From Hydrogenophilus thermoluteolus (lineage in GTDB: Bacteria; Pseudomonadota; Gammaproteobacteria; Burkholderiales; Rhodocyclaceae), in the NCBI RefSeq assembly GCF_003574215.1, contig NZ_AP018558.1, positions 1,697,501-1,761,500 on the forward strand: a DNA stretch of 64,000 bases, given 5' to 3'. This document shows positions 62,043-64,000 of this stretch, piece by piece (position 1 is the first letter of the stretch; every line of letters starts with the position of its first letter). Position numbers and translations under genes: made by a program. Below the pieces are notes generated by a model. The model did no database searches. It worked only from the letters and a program-made list of their open reading frames with translations, and was not told where the DNA came from.

Positions 62043-62939
62043 CTAACTGCTCGGCCGGGAAGTTTTTCTCTTTTGCTTGTCACGTTTTGCCCGGAGCGCA
62101 AGCAACCTTTCGACCTCCGCGCGAGAAAACCCCGCCTGTTCCCGCGCCGCCCAATTGACCGGCGGATGGGGTAACGGCGCACGAAACCGTTCGACCAACG
62201 CCTGATAGGTCTCCTCCGGCGGCAAACTCCGTTCGGCACACAACCAGCGAAACCAGCGACCCCCTGCCGCCACGTGGCCGACTTCGTCGCGCAAAATCAC
62301 ATCGAGCACCGCCAGCGACGCCGTGTCGCCAATTTGCCGCAACTTCTCCTGAATCACCGGTGTCGCGTCCAACCCGCGCGCCTCCAATACCCGCGGCACC
62401 AACGCCATACGCGCCAGCGGATCGTCCATCGTCTTCACCGCCATCTCCCACAACCCATTATGGGCAGGGAAATCGCCATAGAAAAACCCCAACGCTTCGA
62501 GCCGCGCGCACACCAAACCGAAGTGGTACGCCTCCTCCGCCGCGATCCGAAGCCAATCGGCGTGAAACGCCGTCGGCATCGCGGCAAAACGCCACACACA
62601 ATCGAGCGCCAGATCGATCGCGTTGAACTCGATGTGCGCCACCGCGTGCAGCAGCGCCGCATGCCCTTCGCGCGTACCCACCTTGCGCTTCGGCATCGCC
62701 GCGGGCGGCAACAAGACTGGCCGCTCAGGGCGCCCTGGCTGCAGCAGTGGCGGCGGCAACGGCCGTTTTGGTTCGACGCGAAGCGCGCCTGACTGCCACC
62801 CCTGCCACAACTCCTGCGCGCCCGCGCACTTCGCCGCCGGTTCGGCGGTCATCAGCACCCGAAACGCCGCCTCATGCACCGAACGCCCAGAACGCTCCGA
62901 CTGTTCCCCTTGTGCAGAATGCGCCACATTCACTGGCAT
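62043..62939 (-). CDS. DUF455 ferritin-like protein
   Basis: A 298-residue soluble protein of the DUF455 family, a ferritin-like four-helix fold. Putative di-metal ligands are in AHIEFNAIDLALD, AAEEAYHFGLVCARLEALG and LRDEVGHVAAGGRWF (Glu and ExxH pairs). Relatives include the tRNA hydroxylase MiaE, and function is not established. The ATG at 62939 has an AGGGA site six bases upstream; ATG 62951 and a longer frame are possible. Confidence 0.88.
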   Translation of the reverse strand: MPVNVAHSAQGEQSERSGRSVHEAAFRVLMTAEPAAKCAGAQELWQGWQSGALRVEPKRPLPPPLLQPGRPERPVLLPPAAMPKRKVGTREGHAALLHAVAHIEFNAIDLALDCVWRFAAMPTAFHADWLRIAAEEAYHFGLVCARLEALGFFYGDFPAHNGLWEMAVKTMDDPLARMALVPRVLEARGLDATPVIQEKLRQIGDTASLAVLDVILRDEVGHVAAGGRWFRWLCAERSLPPEETYQALVERFRAPLPHPPVNWAAREQAGFSRAEVERLLALRAKRDKQKRKTSRPSS

Positions 62940-63081
62940 CGTTTCCCTCATGGGCGCTCCCAAACCCAACGGCCCGATTATGCCGCACAACCCGCGCCGC
63001 CCGCGTTACAATCCCAAAAACAGCGTACCGCAGACCACGCCACAGCGCGCACCTTCACAATCCGAAGAGAGGAGAACCCCG

Positions 63082-64000
63082 ATGCTTTCGGTTGCCGACG
63101 CCCAAACCGCGATCCGTGCCGCACTCCAACCTGTGATGGCGTGGGAACTCGTCCCACTGCCCCAAGCGCTGAACCGCATCCTTGCCGAACCGATCCTTGC
63201 GCCGTTCAACGTCCCAGCCCACGACAACGCCGCCATGGACGGTTACGCGGTACGCGCCGCGGACCTTGCCCCCGATCGACCCACCACGCTCACCGTGATC
63301 GGGAGCGCCTTTGCCGGGCACCCCTTCACTGGTGCGCTCACCGCCGGCACCGCAGTACGGATCATGACCGGCGCCGAAATCCCCAACGGGGCGGACACCA
63401 TCGTCCCGCAAGAACTCTGTACCGCCCACGACAGCGCCACCGTCACCATCCCCCCCGGGCAAAAAGCCGGGCAACACCTGCGCCGCGCGGGCGAAGACCT
63501 TGCCGCCGGCAGCGTCGCGCTACCCGTGGGCCGCCGCCTGGGCGTTGCCGAACTCGGGCTCATCGGGTCGCTCGGCATCGGGTCGGTGCGCGTTTATCGC
63601 CGGCTGCGCTGCGTCGTCCTCTCCACCGGCGACGAAATCGCCACGATCGGCGAACCGCTCGCCCCGGGACAGATCTACGACAGCAACCGCCATACGCTCA
63701 CCGCCGCGCTCACACGCCTGGGGTGCGACGTGCTCGACTTCGGCATCGTGCGCGACGACCCCGAACTACTGCGCGCTCGCTTCACCGACGCAGCGGAAAC
63801 CGCCGACGTGGTCCTCACCTCCGGCGGCGTCTCGGTGGGCGAAGCCGACTTCATCCGCCAACTCATGAGCGAACTCGGCGCCGTTCACTTCTGGCAACTG
63901 GCGATCAAACCCGGGCGACCGCTTGCGTTCGGCCGCATCAAAACCGCCTGGCTCTTTGGGCTGCCGGGTAACCCTGTCGCCTCGTTGGTGGCCTTCGCCG
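63082..64000 (+). CDS. moeA: Molybdopterin molybdenumtransferase MoeA (3' end outside window)
   Basis: The first 306 codons of a gene of about 400; it runs off the window end without a stop. It inserts molybdate into adenylylated molybdopterin. Visible blocks are VPAHDNAAMDGYAVRA (about residues 44-59), RIMTGAEIPNGADTIVPQE, STGDEIATIGEPLAPGQIYDSN, LTSGGVSVGEADF and KPGRPLAFG followed by GLPGNPVA. The ATG at 63082 has an AGGAGA site. A molybdoenzyme must therefore be made by this organism. Confidence 0.95.
   Translation, partial: MLSVADAQTAIRAALQPVMAWELVPLPQALNRILAEPILAPFNVPAHDNAAMDGYAVRAADLAPDRPTTLTVIGSAFAGHPFTGALTAGTAVRIMTGAEIPNGADTIVPQELCTAHDSATVTIPPGQKAGQHLRRAGEDLAAGSVALPVGRRLGVAELGLIGSLGIGSVRVYRRLRCVVLSTGDEIATIGEPLAPGQIYDSNRHTLTAALTRLGCDVLDFGIVRDDPELLRARFTDAAETADVVLTSGGVSVGEADFIRQLMSELGAVHFWQLAIKPGRPLAFGRIKTAWLFGLPGNPVASLVAFA

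Noticed and set aside
62874..63971. Closed 365-codon frame at the window end
   Set aside because: It is out of frame with moeA, which is clearly coded from 63082 and runs off the edge; the closed frame is Arg/His-rich and has no homology.

Overview
The window is one dense stretch of bacterial chromosome. It is GC-rich (rows sampled by eye are mostly 60-65% G+C), genes sit close together and many overlap through ATGA or GTGA junctions. Gene content and neighbourhoods point to a respiratory, flagellated betaproteobacterium: DUF1841 and CreA proteins, a MaoC-phosphotransacetylase fusion beside ackA, a Walker-less FlhG-like protein between flhF and fliA, cytochrome c4, and an Rnf complex followed by nth. 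A Hydrogenophilaceae-like organism would fit, but that placement is an impression and was not tested. No rRNA operon, CRISPR array, prophage or insertion sequence was seen.

Layout. 0-5.7 kb: rnfBCDGE, then nth and a DUF1841 gene, in one tightly overlapping operon (rnfA presumably lies just upstream). 5.8-9.0 kb: a di-metal MBL-fold protein divergent from fliOPQR. 9.1-13.1 kb: miaA, an unidentified membrane protein, purM, and divergent hda. 13.1-17.5 kb: a HAD phosphatase, pcnB, folK, panB and panC in one run. 17.5-22.4 kb: acs with its terminator, divergent class I fumarase, and a decayed AAA-ATPase-like/PD-(D/E)XK gene. 22.4-30.4 kb: tRNA-Thr(TGT), a YgjP-type metallopeptidase, the leftward run ftsY-ftsE-ftsX-crcB, then rightward two M16 peptidases, rsmD, coaD and a ferredoxin. 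30.4-33.6 kb: creA, aat, bpt, pyrD. 33.6-41.6 kb (minus strand): flhB-flhA-flhF-flhG-like-fliA-motC-motD. 41.7-44.6 kb: DUF192 protein, an RluE-type pseudouridine synthase, and a membrane protein/HD-domain pair.

44.64-46.32 kb is the only clearly foreign-looking segment: a two-gene, lower-GC cassette encoding an ABC/OLD-like ATPase and an unrecognised 154-aa protein, translationally coupled. It is the best candidate for an undescribed (possibly defence) system. From there to the end: ackA and the MaoC-Pta fusion, proS, a lytic transglycosylase, an MFS transporter, a SIMPL protein, a Ubi-type monooxygenase, tldD, a methyltransferase/HAD nucleotidase pair, hemB, an FAD-linked 2-hydroxyacid dehydrogenase, a probable small RNA with a strong terminator, engB, cytochrome c4, a DUF455 ferritin-like protein, and the start of moeA cut by the window edge.

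Together the genes cover electron transfer (Rnf, ferredoxin, cytochrome c4, ubiquinone synthesis), acetate and CoA metabolism (acs, ackA-pta, panBC, coaD), flagellar export and motor, envelope and protein quality control, and housekeeping. Many long antisense reading frames exist because of high GC at third codon positions; they were treated as shadows.
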